DNA from: Pseudomonadota bacterium
GTDB lineage: Bacteria; Pseudomonadota; Gammaproteobacteria; Burkholderiales; Rhodocyclaceae
Direction: 5' to 3'
Length of the DNA stretch: 64,000 nucleotides
Assembly: GCA_018241665.1 (NCBI GenBank)
Contig: JAFEDK010000026.1
Span: 120,169-184,168 of the forward strand
This document shows, one piece after another, positions 8,781-16,972 of the stretch (within the stretch, counting starts at the first letter, position 1; each line of letters begins with the position of its first letter). Below the pieces are notes generated by a model. The model worked only from the letters and a program-made list of their open reading frames with translations. It made no database searches and was not told where the DNA came from. A program made the position numbers and the translations under genes.

Positions 8781-9002
8781 ATGGGAATCTACAGTCTCGT
8801 CCTCGCCTCACCCCGCCACCCCGACGCACGGCGCCTGATGGCCCGCCACGTGGACCCGTCCTGGCTGAAACAGCGGGGCTACGAAATTGCCCGCAGCCTC
8901 GGCGAGGCCGCCGCCGTATGGACGGCCGAAGCCAGCTCAGGCCGCCCGGGACTGGCACTTCGCTGCCGCAGCGGCCACGCACTGACCATAGAGACGGAAT
9001 AA
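8781..9002 (+). CDS. Small 73-residue hypothetical protein
   Basis: Short reading frame with a strong ribosome-binding site (CGGGAGATT, about 6-8 nt before the ATG) that starts MGIYSLVLASPRHPDARRL and ends SGHALTIETE. It has no signal peptide or membrane segment and is basic and arginine-rich. It contains one short Cys-bearing stretch, LALRCRSGHAL. It stands alone between the HDOD gene (83 bp upstream) and the convergent SPOR-domain gene. The ribosome-binding site, codon-periodic GC content and clean stop before a hairpin support it as a real gene. I do not recognise the family and propose no function. Confidence 0.55.
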   Translation: MGIYSLVLASPRHPDARRLMARHVDPSWLKQRGYEIARSLGEAAAVWTAEASSGRPGLALRCRSGHALTIETE

Positions 9003-9005
9003 GAA

Positions 9006-9034
9006 GCCCCCGGCACCACAACCGGGCGGGGGGC
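9006..9034. terminator. GC-rich hairpin between convergent genes
   Basis: GCCCCCGG and CCGGGCGGGGGGC flank a short CACCACAA loop between the 73-residue gene and the convergent SPOR-domain gene. No T-run follows on either strand, so this is a weak intrinsic terminator at best. It may still block read-through in both directions. Confidence 0.4.
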
Positions 9035-9042
9035 CAGAAGGC

Positions 9043-9981
9043 TCAGCGCCCAAGCTGCAACAGGGTTCCCGGATCAATGCCCTTTTCACGCAGGCGAGCC
9101 TGCGCGGCAAGCGCCTCCTTGCGATCGGCGAAGGGCCCCACCACTACCCGGATTTCCAGCTGGGACGGGATGCCGGCCTGGGCCAGCCGCGCCCGCAGCG
9201 CCTCGGCACTCCCGGCGTTGGAGAACACACCGTACTCGAGCGCGTAGGGGCGCAGCGTCTCGGCCCGCGTGGGACTGGCTGGGGCCTGCGGAGCTTGGGC
9301 CGGAACAGTCGGGCTGGCGGCAGGCGCCACCTGACGCGGCGCCACAGAGCTTGCCGCAACGGGCGCCGCCGGCGCTGTCGAGACGGCAGGACGCGGAGCC
9401 TGCGAGGTAGCTGCCGGCGCAGACTGGGGTACTTCCTGGGCCACCGGCTGGCGCACACTGGCCGGCGCGGGCACCGGCATCGGGGCCGCCGGCGCCTGCC
9501 CATGGGGAGCAACAGTCGCGCCCGGCGTCGCGGGCGCGGGAGCCTGGGAGGCTGGTGCATGCTGTGCCACGCTCCCCCCATGGGGTGGCGCAGCCCGGCT
9601 GGCTTCGCCAATCCGGCCGCTGCGCATCGCCCGCGACGGCGCCTCGGAGTCAGCCGCCACGCCGCCACCAGGCAGCATCGGCGGTGCCGACTCCTCTTGC
9701 GGCGGCACGGTGTCAGGAGCACTTGCCTCGCTCCCGGCCCGCAAAACGTCCGGCGGCGCATCACGCCCCACGTCGGGCGTTACCTGGGCTGGCGCGATCG
9801 GCCGGGTTGGCAACGGCGCCTCCGCTGGCGCGGGCGGACGCGATACATAATCGAAAACGGACAGGCCGCCGAGCAGCGCAGCGATCAAGCCGCCTGCCAC
9901 GCCGGCGCGGATCAGCAACTGCTTGCGCGGATCCTCGTCGCCCGCCACCTCATCGACCACGTCGGTGTTGCGTTCCGTCAT
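9043..9981 (-). CDS. SPOR-domain inner-membrane protein
   Basis: A bitopic membrane protein with a peptidoglycan-binding SPOR domain. The cytoplasmic N-terminus of about 20 residues leads into one membrane segment (LIRAGVAGGLIAALLGGLSV, about 23-42). Some 190 residues of Pro/Ala-rich, disordered periplasmic linker follow. The C-terminal SPOR domain has the typical repeat YALEYGVFSNAGSAEALRARL and VVVGPFADRKEALAAQARL. SPOR domains bind septal glycan strands stripped of stem peptides, so a role in division or septal remodelling is likely. It overlaps the upstream DUF2802 gene by four bases (ATGA), showing translational coupling. Confidence 0.85.
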   Translation of the reverse strand: MTERNTDVVDEVAGDEDPRKQLLIRAGVAGGLIAALLGGLSVFDYVSRPPAPAEAPLPTRPIAPAQVTPDVGRDAPPDVLRAGSEASAPDTVPPQEESAPPMLPGGGVAADSEAPSRAMRSGRIGEASRAAPPHGGSVAQHAPASQAPAPATPGATVAPHGQAPAAPMPVPAPASVRQPVAQEVPQSAPAATSQAPRPAVSTAPAAPVAASSVAPRQVAPAASPTVPAQAPQAPASPTRAETLRPYALEYGVFSNAGSAEALRARLAQAGIPSQLEIRVVVGPFADRKEALAAQARLREKGIDPGTLLQLGR

Positions 9982-10508
9982 GATCCGCTCTCCGCCCGCG
10001 CCAGGGCACAGACCAGTTCAGCCTCGGCGACCGAGATTCCACAGTGTTCGGCAACCTGCGCCGCGCTCATGCCCCGCCCCGCCAGCAGCATGGCTTCCGA
10101 GTGCTGCGGCGATACCGGGCGGGTGTATTGGGTCCGTTCCCGCGCCGCCTGGGCGGCCTGCTGCTCGCTGCGGGCATGCTCACCGAGCTGGTCCACGTCA
10201 TGGCGCATCACCGCCAGCTCGCGGCGCAGGAAATCGCAGTCGGCCCGCAGGCGCGTCACGTCCTGGCGCAGTTGCTGGATTTCCAGTTCATTGAGCAACT
10301 CACGGGAAACGGCGGCCTCTTCGGGGTTCGGCCCGGGCTTCGCCGCCACGGCATCGAGCGGGGCGACGGGTACCAGCGCGGGCTCCGGCTCCACCGGCGA
10401 CGAGGTATCGCGACGGTGCCGGGCCAGGCGGACCAGCACCACCACCAGGTAAAGGCTCAACACGGCAACCAGCGCCAGGATCCCCTCGCGCACACCGATC
10501 TGGATCAT
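9978..10508 (-). CDS. DUF2802 membrane-anchored coiled-coil protein
   Basis: A 176-residue protein with one N-terminal membrane segment (ILALVAVLSLYLVVVLVRLA, about 9-28) and then a basic RHRRD stop-transfer. A central coiled coil (ELEIQQLRQDVTRLRADCDF and on) follows. The C-terminal DUF2802 domain, GRGMSAAQVAEHCGISVAEAEL, resembles a helix-turn-helix. In many gammaproteobacteria DUF2802 genes sit near chemotaxis or flagellar loci, but here the partner is the SPOR gene with which it overlaps by four bases. The molecular function is unknown. The pair probably forms a membrane-anchored envelope module. Confidence 0.75.
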   Translation of the reverse strand: MIQIGVREGILALVAVLSLYLVVVLVRLARHRRDTSSPVEPEPALVPVAPLDAVAAKPGPNPEEAAVSRELLNELEIQQLRQDVTRLRADCDFLRRELAVMRHDVDQLGEHARSEQQAAQAARERTQYTRPVSPQHSEAMLLAGRGMSAAQVAEHCGISVAEAELVCALARAESGS

Positions 10509-10677
10509 TGTGCGTGCTCCCCGGCAGCCCTGTCGTACCCGTCCGATTCAAACCCGATGCAGATAATGATGATTCCCCTGGTGGCGACCGGTCTGTACGA
10601 CCGGCGATGACGCTGGATAATAGCCGCGCCGACCTTCACCGACAATGCGGCAGCCCCCTGGCCCGCCCCCTTTTCCC

Positions 10678-11433
10678 ATGTTCTTTCTGAAAAAGCTGCT
10701 TTCAGCCCTCGTTTTGCCACCGCTCGGCCCTCTTTTGCTGGTTGCACTGGGGCTTCTGCTGCTGCGACGCCACCCACGCATGGGAAAGATCCTGGCCTGG
10801 GGCGGCTTGCTCGCGGCTCTGCTGCTGGTCACGCCGGCGTCCGTCACGCCGCTGGTGCGCGGCCTGGAGGAACGCTTTGCGCCGGTGGACGAAGCACGGC
10901 TGCGCCAGGCCGACGCCATCCTCATCCTTGGTGGCGGCACGCGGAACTACGCGCCCGAGTTCGGCGGCCGCACCGTCAACCGGCTGACCCTCGAGCGCCT
11001 CCGCTACGGCGCCCGCCTGGCCCGCCACTCGGGCCTGCCGGTGATGGTCAGCGGCGGCTCGACGCGGCCGTCACAGACGCCCGAAGCGGTATTGATGAAA
11101 GCGGCCCTCGAAGACGACTTCGGGATTCCAGTGAAATGGATGGAAGCCCGCTCGCGGGACACCCGGGAGAACGCTGAACTCAGCGCGGCCGCACTGCTTC
11201 CAGCAGGCATACGTCGCATCGTGCTGGTTACCCACGCAGCGCACATGGAACGCTCGGTGGAAGCCTTCGAACATGCGGGCTTTCAGGTCATGCCGGCACC
11301 GACGGCCAATCTCGCCGGACCGCCGGACAGCAACGAGGGGTCGGTTTTGCTGCCCAGCATGAACACCGCCTATGCCGGCTGGTACGCCGTGCACGAATGG
11401 CTGGGCCTGCTGGCCTATCGCCTCAGCCGTTGA
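10678..11433 (+). CDS. ElyC/SanA/YdcF family (DUF218) membrane protein
   Basis: Belongs to the DUF218 family, whose best-known members ElyC and SanA affect peptidoglycan or undecaprenyl-phosphate metabolism. Two membrane segments occupy the N-terminus: LLSALVLPPLGPLLLVALGL, then ILAWGGLLAALLLV. The DUF218 fold follows, with ADAILILGGGTRNY, the LPVMVSGGSTRP motif, SRDTRENAELSA and IVLVTHAAHMERSV. I chose ATG 10678; the frame extends upstream to 10645 with a proline-rich leader that lacks a ribosome-binding site. At 251 residues it has the length of E. coli ElyC. Its end overlaps the convergent enoyl-CoA hydratase gene by 11 bp. Confidence 0.82.
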   Translation: MFFLKKLLSALVLPPLGPLLLVALGLLLLRRHPRMGKILAWGGLLAALLLVTPASVTPLVRGLEERFAPVDEARLRQADAILILGGGTRNYAPEFGGRTVNRLTLERLRYGARLARHSGLPVMVSGGSTRPSQTPEAVLMKAALEDDFGIPVKWMEARSRDTRENAELSAAALLPAGIRRIVLVTHAAHMERSVEAFEHAGFQVMPAPTANLAGPPDSNEGSVLLPSMNTAYAGWYAVHEWLGLLAYRLSR

Positions 11434-12220
11434 AGCGCGGCTTGCGTTTGTCGAGAAAGGCCCGGATGCCCTCGTCGAAATCGGAGCGGGCCGCACAGCG
11501 GGCAAAGGCTTCCGCCTCCAGTTGCAGCTGGGCGTCGAGGGAGTGGCAGGCGGAATGGCCGAGCAGCCGCTTCATCTCAGCGTAGGTTTCCCGTGGACCA
11601 TTGACGATGCGGCGCACCAGGCCGCCAACAGCCTCGTCCAGCCCATCCAACGGGACAACCCGGTTGACGACGCCGAGACGCTGCGCCTCCGCCGCATCGA
11701 AGCGCTCGGCAAGCAGCAGCAACTCGTAGGCCTTGTGCCGCCCGACGACGCGCGGCAGCAGCCAGGAGACGCCGCCGTCGCCGCTCAGTGCGATGCTGGC
11801 GTAGGCCGTCGTGAAGTAGGCATTGTCAGCGGCCACCACCAGGTCGCAGGCCAGTGCGAGTGACAGGCCGAAGCCGGCGCAGGCGCCCTGCACGCGGGCG
11901 ACCACCGGCACCGGCAGGTTCACCAGGGCCTCGATGGCCGGATTGATGTGCTGCTCGATGGTGGCCCGGAAACTGGCCAGCCGGCTCTCCGGGGAGAGAT
12001 GCAGCTGGCCGGCGAAATCCTTCAGGTCGCCGCCAGCCATGAAATGCTCGCCGGCCCCGGCAATCACCACGACCCGCAAGTCCTTGCGGCGGGCCAGCTG
12101 GCCGGTGGTTTCGGACAAGGCCGCCATCATGTCGAAGGACAGGGCATTGAGGGAGGCCGGACGGTTGAGCGTGAGGGTCGCGACACCGGCATCGATGTCG
12201 AGCAGGATGGGCGCGGTCAT
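11423..12220 (-). CDS. Enoyl-CoA hydratase/isomerase (PaaG-like)
   Basis: Crotonase-fold enzyme acting on acyl-CoA esters. The CoA/oxyanion motif GEHFMAGGDLKDF and the second loop GACAGFGLSLALACDLVVA are clear. At the catalytic positions the hydratase Glu pair is replaced by the TTAYASIALSGDGG pattern, with one acidic residue. That pattern is common in PaaG-type 1,2-epoxyphenylacetyl-CoA or delta-enoyl-CoA isomerases, so an isomerase activity is more likely than simple hydration. It follows the thiolase gene on the same strand, but a strong terminator lies between them, so it probably has its own promoter within 12221-12274. No other phenylacetate genes are present. Confidence 0.83.
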   Translation of the reverse strand: MTAPILLDIDAGVATLTLNRPASLNALSFDMMAALSETTGQLARRKDLRVVVIAGAGEHFMAGGDLKDFAGQLHLSPESRLASFRATIEQHINPAIEALVNLPVPVVARVQGACAGFGLSLALACDLVVAADNAYFTTAYASIALSGDGGVSWLLPRVVGRHKAYELLLLAERFDAAEAQRLGVVNRVVPLDGLDEAVGGLVRRIVNGPRETYAEMKRLLGHSACHSLDAQLQLEAEAFARCAARSDFDEGIRAFLDKRKPRFNG

Positions 12221-12274
12221 GATCTCGTTCTCGCGGTGGAGTTGTGACTGGGTCTGGATGAGGACATTGTCCGC

Positions 12275-12308
12275 AAAAAAAGGACGGCGGGAAGTGCTCC
12301 CGCCGTCC
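12275..12308 (-). terminator. Rho-independent terminator after the thiolase gene
   Basis: GGACGGCGGGA (12282-12292) pairs with TCCCGCCGTCC (12298-12308) to give an 11-bp GC-rich stem. On the minus strand it is followed by seven T residues (12281-12275). It ends the fadN-thiolase transcript 12 bp after the thiolase stop and insulates the enoyl-CoA hydratase gene. Confidence 0.92.
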
Positions 12309-12320
12309 CAACCAGGTCGC

Positions 12321-13517
12321 TTAAATCTTCTCGAACACGCCCGCTGCGCCCATGCCGGTGCCGATGCACATGGAGATCATCCCGTAGCGCGCCTGGGTGC
12401 GCCGGAAGGCGCTCATCAGCGTCGCCGCGCGGATCGCCCCGGTGGCGCCCAGCGGGTGGCCGAGGGCGATGGCGCCGCCCTGCGGGTTGACCTTGGCCGG
12501 GTCGAGATCGAGCTGTTTCATCACCGCCAGCGCCTGGGCTGCGAAGGCTTCGTTGAGTTCGATCCAGTCGAGATCGCCCTTGCCGATGCCTGCCGCCTTG
12601 AGGGCGCGGGGAATCGCCTCGATCGGGCCGATGCCCATGATCTCCGGCGGCACGCCGGCCACCGAGTAGCTGCAGAAGCGGGCGATCGGCGTGACGCCGT
12701 AGCGCTTCACCGCCGCCTCGGACATCAGCAGCACGGCACCGGCGCCATCGGACATCTGGGAGCTGTTGCCTGCGGTCACCGAGCCCCTGGCGGCAAACAC
12801 CGGGCGCAGCTTGCCAAGGCTCTGCAGCGACGCATCGGCCCGCGGGCCTTCGTCGGTATCGCAGATCCGCTCGACGACACGTACCGCGCCGCCCTCGCCG
12901 GGCACATGGGCACGCACGGTGTAGGGCGTGATCTCGTCCCGGAACGCACCGGCGGCAATCGCCACAGCCGCCCGCTGGTTGGACTGCACTGCGAAGGCAT
13001 CCTGCTCGTCGCGGCCGATCTGCCACTGCTGGGCGACCTTCTCGGCGGTGAGGCCCATGCCGAAGGCGATGCCCAGGTTCTCGTCCTTGGCGAAGATGGC
13101 CGGGTTGAGGGACACCTTGTTGCCCATGATCTGCGGCATCACGGTCATGCTCTCGGTGCCGGCGGCGATCATCACGTCGGCCTCTCCGAGGCGGATCCGC
13201 GCCGCGGCATCCGCCACCGCCTGCAGGCCGGACGAGCAGAAACGGTTGATGGTGATGCCCGGCACGGTGTTGGGCAGGCCTGCCAGCAGCACACCGATGC
13301 GCGCCACGTTCATGCCCTGCTCGGCCTCAGGCATCGCACAGCCGACGACCACGTCGCCGATCTCATTGGCGTCCAGCCCCGGCACCTGGTCCACCACCGC
13401 GCGTAGCACGTGGGCCAGCATGTCGTCCGGCCGCACGTTGCGGAACATGCCGTTGCGCTTGGCCACCGGCGTACGGGTCGCGGCGACGATATAGGCGTCT
13501 TGAATCTGTTTGCTCAT
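12321..13517 (-). CDS. fadA: Acetyl-CoA acyltransferase (3-ketoacyl-CoA thiolase, FadA type)
   Basis: Catalyses thiolytic cleavage of 3-ketoacyl-CoA, the last step of a beta-oxidation turn. The nucleophile is in NRFCSSGLQAVADAA (Cys near residue 91). The C-terminal catalytic blocks NEAFAAQALAV, GGAIALGHPLGATGA (His) and MCIGTGMGAAGVF (second Cys) are all intact. The start MSKQIQDAYIVAATRTPVAK at 13517 fits the family better than the longer frame that runs into the upstream gene. The 398-residue length is normal. It lies 17 bp downstream of the FadN-like enzyme, with which it should supply the hydratase, dehydrogenase and thiolase steps. Confidence 0.93.
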   Translation of the reverse strand: MSKQIQDAYIVAATRTPVAKRNGMFRNVRPDDMLAHVLRAVVDQVPGLDANEIGDVVVGCAMPEAEQGMNVARIGVLLAGLPNTVPGITINRFCSSGLQAVADAAARIRLGEADVMIAAGTESMTVMPQIMGNKVSLNPAIFAKDENLGIAFGMGLTAEKVAQQWQIGRDEQDAFAVQSNQRAAVAIAAGAFRDEITPYTVRAHVPGEGGAVRVVERICDTDEGPRADASLQSLGKLRPVFAARGSVTAGNSSQMSDGAGAVLLMSEAAVKRYGVTPIARFCSYSVAGVPPEIMGIGPIEAIPRALKAAGIGKGDLDWIELNEAFAAQALAVMKQLDLDPAKVNPQGGAIALGHPLGATGAIRAATLMSAFRRTQARYGMISMCIGTGMGAAGVFEKI

Positions 13518-13534
13518 GGTTTCGTCTCCGTCCT

Positions 13535-15919
13535 TCAGTTGCGCAGCGGCTTGCCGGTTTCCAGCATGTGCACGATGCGCTGCTGGGTCTTTTCGGTCTT
13601 CAGCAGGTCTACGAACTGGGCCCGCTCCACATCGAGGATCCACGCTTCGGACACCCTCGCGTTGGTATCCACCTCACCACCACACAGGGCGGTGGCCGCC
13701 GCCTTGGCGACACGGTAGTCCCAGGCCGAGATGAAGCCGCCCTCCCGCATGTTGATCAGCATCATTTCGCAGGTGGCGATGCCGTTGCGGCCAGCCACCG
13801 GGATCGCCCGCTGGATCAGCGGCGGCTGGTAGCCCGACTCAGCCAGCGCGCGCGCCCTGTGCAGCGCCACGTGCAACAGCTCGCGGGCGTTGAAGACGAT
13901 GTCGTCCGAAGCCTTGGCGAAGCCCAGTTCGACGGCCTGCAGCGCACTCTTCGACACCGTCGCCATCGCGATGGTCTGGAACATGTTCTGGATGAAGGGG
14001 AACACGTCGCCGCCCGCGGTCCGGCTGGCCAGGCTCGCGGCCTGCAGCGCAAACTCCTTGCAGCCGCCGCCGGCCGGGATCAGACCGACACCGGCTTCGA
14101 CAAGGCCGACATAGCTTTCCAGCGCCAGCACGCGGTGGGTCGCGTGCATCGTGAACTCGCAGCCACCGCCAAGGGCCATGCCCTGCACCGCCGCGACGGT
14201 CGGCACCATCGCGTGCTTGAGGGCCATGGAGGCGCGCTGGAACTTGGCGACGGTCTTCTCGAGCATGTCGAACTGGCCGGCCTTGCAGGCTTCCACCACC
14301 TGCTGCAGGTTGGCGCCGACGGCGAACGGCGCCTCATGCCAGATCACCAGCCCGTCCAGATCGCGCTCGGCGCGGGCGACCGCTTCCAGCACGCCGTCCA
14401 GCACCTCGTCGCCGATGCTGTGCATCTTCGACTTGAAGGACAGAATGCCGATACGCGCATCCTTCGCCGGCAGGTTCCACAGACGGACACCTTCGTTCTC
14501 CCAGAGGGTTTGGCCGGCGTCCGGAGCGGCTTCGCCCAGCACCTGTTCCGGGAAGAGCTGGCGGCCATACACCGGCAGCATGGAGCGGGGCTTGAGCGCC
14601 GCGTCCGTAGCGCTCCACGAACCCGCCGCCTCATGCACGCCTTGGCGGCCATCGAAAACCCACGCCGGCAACGGCGCGGCAATCATTGCAGCACCGGCCT
14701 CGATATCGGCCTTCACCGCCTCGGCAACAGCCTGCCAGCCGGCGGCCTGCCAGGTCTCGAAGGGGCCCTGCGCCCAACCGAAGCCCCAGCGCATAGCGAA
14801 GTCCACGTCGCGGGCGTTGTCGGCAATGTCGGCCAGATGAAAGGCACAGTAGTGGAACACGTCGCGGAAGATCGCCCACAGGAACTGCGCCTGCGGATGG
14901 CCGCTGGCGCGCAACTGGGCGAATTTTTCCACCGGGTTGCGGTTCTTCAGGATGGCCGCGACTTCCGGCGCCACCTCGCCGGCGCTCGGGCGATAGTCCT
15001 GCTTGGCCAGGTCGAGCACGACGATGGCCTTGCCGTCCTTGCGGAAGATGCCGCCCTTGGTCTTCTGGCCGAGGGCGCCCTTGGCGATCAGTGCGGACAG
15101 CCAATCGGGGCTTTTGTAGAAGGCGTGCCACGGATCGTCCGGCAAGGTGGCCTGCATGGTGCCGATCACGTGGGCCAGGGTGTCCAGGCCGACCACGTCC
15201 GCGGTGCGGTAAGTCGCGCTCTTTGGACGACCAATCAGCGGGCCGGTCAGCGCATCCACTTCATCGAAACCGAGGCCCAGGCGCGCGGTGTGGTACATCA
15301 CCGCGAGGATGGAGAACACGCCGACGCGGTTGGCGACGAAGTTGGGTGTGTCCTTGGCGCGCACGATGCTCTTGCCGAGGCGGGTCGTCAGCCAGCCTTC
15401 CAGGGCGTCCAGGGTGGCCGGATCGGTGGTGCCGGTGGCGATCAGCTCCACCAGTGCCATGTAGCGCGGCGGGTTGAAGAAATGGATGCCGCAGAAGCGG
15501 CTGCGCAGCGCCAACGGCATGCCTTCAGACAGGGTCTCGATGGACAGGCCGGAGGTGTTGGACGCAAAGATCGCATCGGCGCGGACGTAAGGCGCGACCT
15601 TGGCGTAGAGGTCGAGCTTCCACTCCATCTTCTCGGCGATGGCCTCGATGATCAGGTCACAGCCGTGCAGCAACTCCAGATCGCTGCCGTAGTTGGCGAC
15701 GTCGATGAACTGGGCGCGGTCCTTGGTGGCCAGCGGTGCCGGCTCCAGCTTCTTGAGGCCTTCGACAGCTTTCCTGGCGATACCGTTGGGGTCGCCCTCC
15801 TTGGCCGGCAGGTCGAAGAGAACGACCGGAACGCCGGCATTGGCGCAATGGGCGGCGATCTGCGCCCCCATCACGCCGGCGCCCAGCACGGCCACCTTGC
15901 GAATGATCAGTCTGCTCAC
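13535..15919 (-). CDS. fadN: FadN-type 3-hydroxyacyl-CoA dehydrogenase / enoyl-CoA hydratase fusion
   Basis: Bifunctional beta-oxidation enzyme with the dehydrogenase first, as in Bacillus FadN and opposite to E. coli FadB/FadJ. The N-terminal NAD-binding motif KVAVLGAGVMGAQIAAHC is followed by FASNTSGLSIETL, GIHFFNPPRYM and the helical 3HCDH C-domains. A crotonase domain occupies roughly the last 300 residues, with QGMALGGGCEFTMHA. I chose GTG 15919, preceded by AAGGAGA with 6 nt spacing. The track would allow an upstream ATG at 16009, which lacks such a site and would overlap the operator. It is 794 residues, close to B. subtilis FadN (789). A palindromic operator lies 74-91 bp upstream. 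Confidence 0.92.
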   Translation of the reverse strand: MSRLIIRKVAVLGAGVMGAQIAAHCANAGVPVVLFDLPAKEGDPNGIARKAVEGLKKLEPAPLATKDRAQFIDVANYGSDLELLHGCDLIIEAIAEKMEWKLDLYAKVAPYVRADAIFASNTSGLSIETLSEGMPLALRSRFCGIHFFNPPRYMALVELIATGTTDPATLDALEGWLTTRLGKSIVRAKDTPNFVANRVGVFSILAVMYHTARLGLGFDEVDALTGPLIGRPKSATYRTADVVGLDTLAHVIGTMQATLPDDPWHAFYKSPDWLSALIAKGALGQKTKGGIFRKDGKAIVVLDLAKQDYRPSAGEVAPEVAAILKNRNPVEKFAQLRASGHPQAQFLWAIFRDVFHYCAFHLADIADNARDVDFAMRWGFGWAQGPFETWQAAGWQAVAEAVKADIEAGAAMIAAPLPAWVFDGRQGVHEAAGSWSATDAALKPRSMLPVYGRQLFPEQVLGEAAPDAGQTLWENEGVRLWNLPAKDARIGILSFKSKMHSIGDEVLDGVLEAVARAERDLDGLVIWHEAPFAVGANLQQVVEACKAGQFDMLEKTVAKFQRASMALKHAMVPTVAAVQGMALGGGCEFTMHATHRVLALESYVGLVEAGVGLIPAGGGCKEFALQAASLASRTAGGDVFPFIQNMFQTIAMATVSKSALQAVELGFAKASDDIVFNARELLHVALHRARALAESGYQPPLIQRAIPVAGRNGIATCEMMLINMREGGFISAWDYRVAKAAATALCGGEVDTNARVSEAWILDVERAQFVDLLKTEKTQQRIVHMLETGKPLRN

Positions 15920-15992
15920 ATGCGTCTCCTTTTGGCTCGGCCCGTCACCCGGACCTTTGTCATGGACCGCGGACGACATCGCCGCAGTCGAA

Positions 15993-16010
15993 TTTGAACA
16001 ATCGTTCAAA
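15993..16010. promoter_or_regulatory. Palindromic operator upstream of fadN
   Basis: TTTGAACAATCGTTCAAA is an 18-bp dyad with a single mismatch pair at the centre. It is located in the gap between the TetR-family gene and fadN. Size, symmetry and position fit an operator for the TetR repressor encoded immediately upstream, which would respond to acyl-CoAs. The pairing of repressor and site is inferred. Confidence 0.7.
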
Positions 16011-16052
16011 TCTTAGCGCATTGACTCCTTCAGGTACAACATGGATTAAAAA

Positions 16053-16733
16053 TCAGGTGCTTGCCAGCCCGATCGGCGGCACCCCGGCAGGTGCCTGGAA
16101 ACCCGCGACGATGAAGGGCCGCAGCCGCGCCATGATGGCCTCCGGCTCGCCTGCATCGGCGAGCGCGTAGGTCTCGGTCATCCGCATCACGTCCTTGCCG
16201 GCCATCGCATAGGCCACGATGCCGACGAAGAAGTACATGCGCCACACCACGTCGTCCTGGGACAAAGACGGCAGCGTGCGCATGAAGGCCTGACGGTAGC
16301 GGTCCACCGCCTCCTTGTACTCCGCCGGAAAGAAAGCCTCGGTGCCCGGTCCCGGTTCGTAGAAGGCCCGCCCGATGAGCTGCTTGAAGACTTCGCCGGG
16401 AATACTGTCCTTGCGCGTCAAGCGCAGCGCCGACGACAGGAAGGCATCCACCAGCACATCCACCGGAATCGGTGCTCCGGCGGCCTCGGCCTCCAGCTTG
16501 TCCAGATAGCTCACCCGGCTGCCGCCGCGGCTTCCCAGGGCCCGCTCATACACGGCCTCCATCAGCCCCTGCTTGGAGCCGAAGTGGTAATTGACCAGCG
16601 CCACCGGCGCCCCCGCAGCACCGGTGATCATGCGCACAGAGGTCGCGGCATAGCCGTTCTCCATGAACAGCCGCTCGGCGGCATCGAGGATGCGGGTCTT
16701 GACGTCAGGCAGGGAAGAATCGGAACGGCCCAT
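16053..16733 (-). CDS. TetR-family regulator of the fadN-fadA operon
   Basis: A 226-residue regulator. The N-terminal TetR helix-turn-helix runs from TRILDAAERLFMENGYAATSVRMITGAAG to VNYHFGSKQGLMEAV, and the helical ligand-binding domain is of the kind found in acyl-CoA-responsive repressors. ATG 16733 gives the normal short leader; the frame is open to 16796 but that part is arginine/proline-rich. It is transcribed toward fadN. A near-perfect 18-bp palindrome sits between its stop and the fadN start, so it is likely a repressor of fadN-fadA relieved by long-chain acyl-CoA. Ligand identity is inferred from context. Confidence 0.85.
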   Translation of the reverse strand: MGRSDSSLPDVKTRILDAAERLFMENGYAATSVRMITGAAGAPVALVNYHFGSKQGLMEAVYERALGSRGGSRVSYLDKLEAEAAGAPIPVDVLVDAFLSSALRLTRKDSIPGEVFKQLIGRAFYEPGPGTEAFFPAEYKEAVDRYRQAFMRTLPSLSQDDVVWRMYFFVGIVAYAMAGKDVMRMTETYALADAGEPEAIMARLRPFIVAGFQAPAGVPPIGLAST

Positions 16734-16824
16734 GGGAAATCGGATCAGCGGCAAGGCCCCGGCGCGCCGGGGAAATGTTGAACATCGAAGCCTCAAGCGC
16801 CGCCTCGGCGAGCTTGAGCCGCAA

Positions 16825-16884
16825 GGAGCTTCACTGTGGGGAGCTTCACTGTGGGGAGCTTCACTGTGGGGAGCTTCACTGTGG
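16825..16884. repeat. Four tandem 15-bp repeats abutting REP copy A
   Basis: The unit GGAGCTTCACTGTGG is repeated four times without a mismatch (16825-16839, 16840-16854, 16855-16869, 16870-16884). The last unit ends in the GTGG that begins the left REP arm. The array lies between the TetR gene and fadL and is non-coding. It is a duplication of flank plus REP boundary, not a CRISPR (no spacers). Confidence 0.9.
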
Positions 16885-16947
16885 GGGCGAATTCATTCGC
16901 CCGCGGAGCTTGCTCGGCGTCCGGAGGGCGAATGAATTCGCCCCCAC
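16881..16947. repeat. REP/BIME-like element, copy A
   Basis: Two 22-bp arms in perfect inverted orientation (16881-16902 and 16926-16947) are separated by 23 bp. Each arm is GTGG plus the self-complementary GGGCGAATTCATTCGCCC, so each can form its own hairpin. The GTGG tetranucleotide followed by a hairpin is the layout of REP sequences mobilised by RAYT transposases. It lies between fadL and the TetR gene. Confidence 0.85.
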
Positions 16948-16972
16948 GACAGAACCCCTGAGCAGCCTCCTA

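Noticed and set aside
10557-10572. Fur box upstream of the DUF2802 gene (GATAATGATGATTCC)
   Set aside because: Only one half of the consensus is matched and neither neighbouring gene has an iron-related function.
13568-15997. 809-codon plus-strand open frame opposite fadN
   Set aside because: Antisense shadow with the typical His/Gln/Arg/Gly composition. The minus strand encodes a complete FadN with catalytic motifs.
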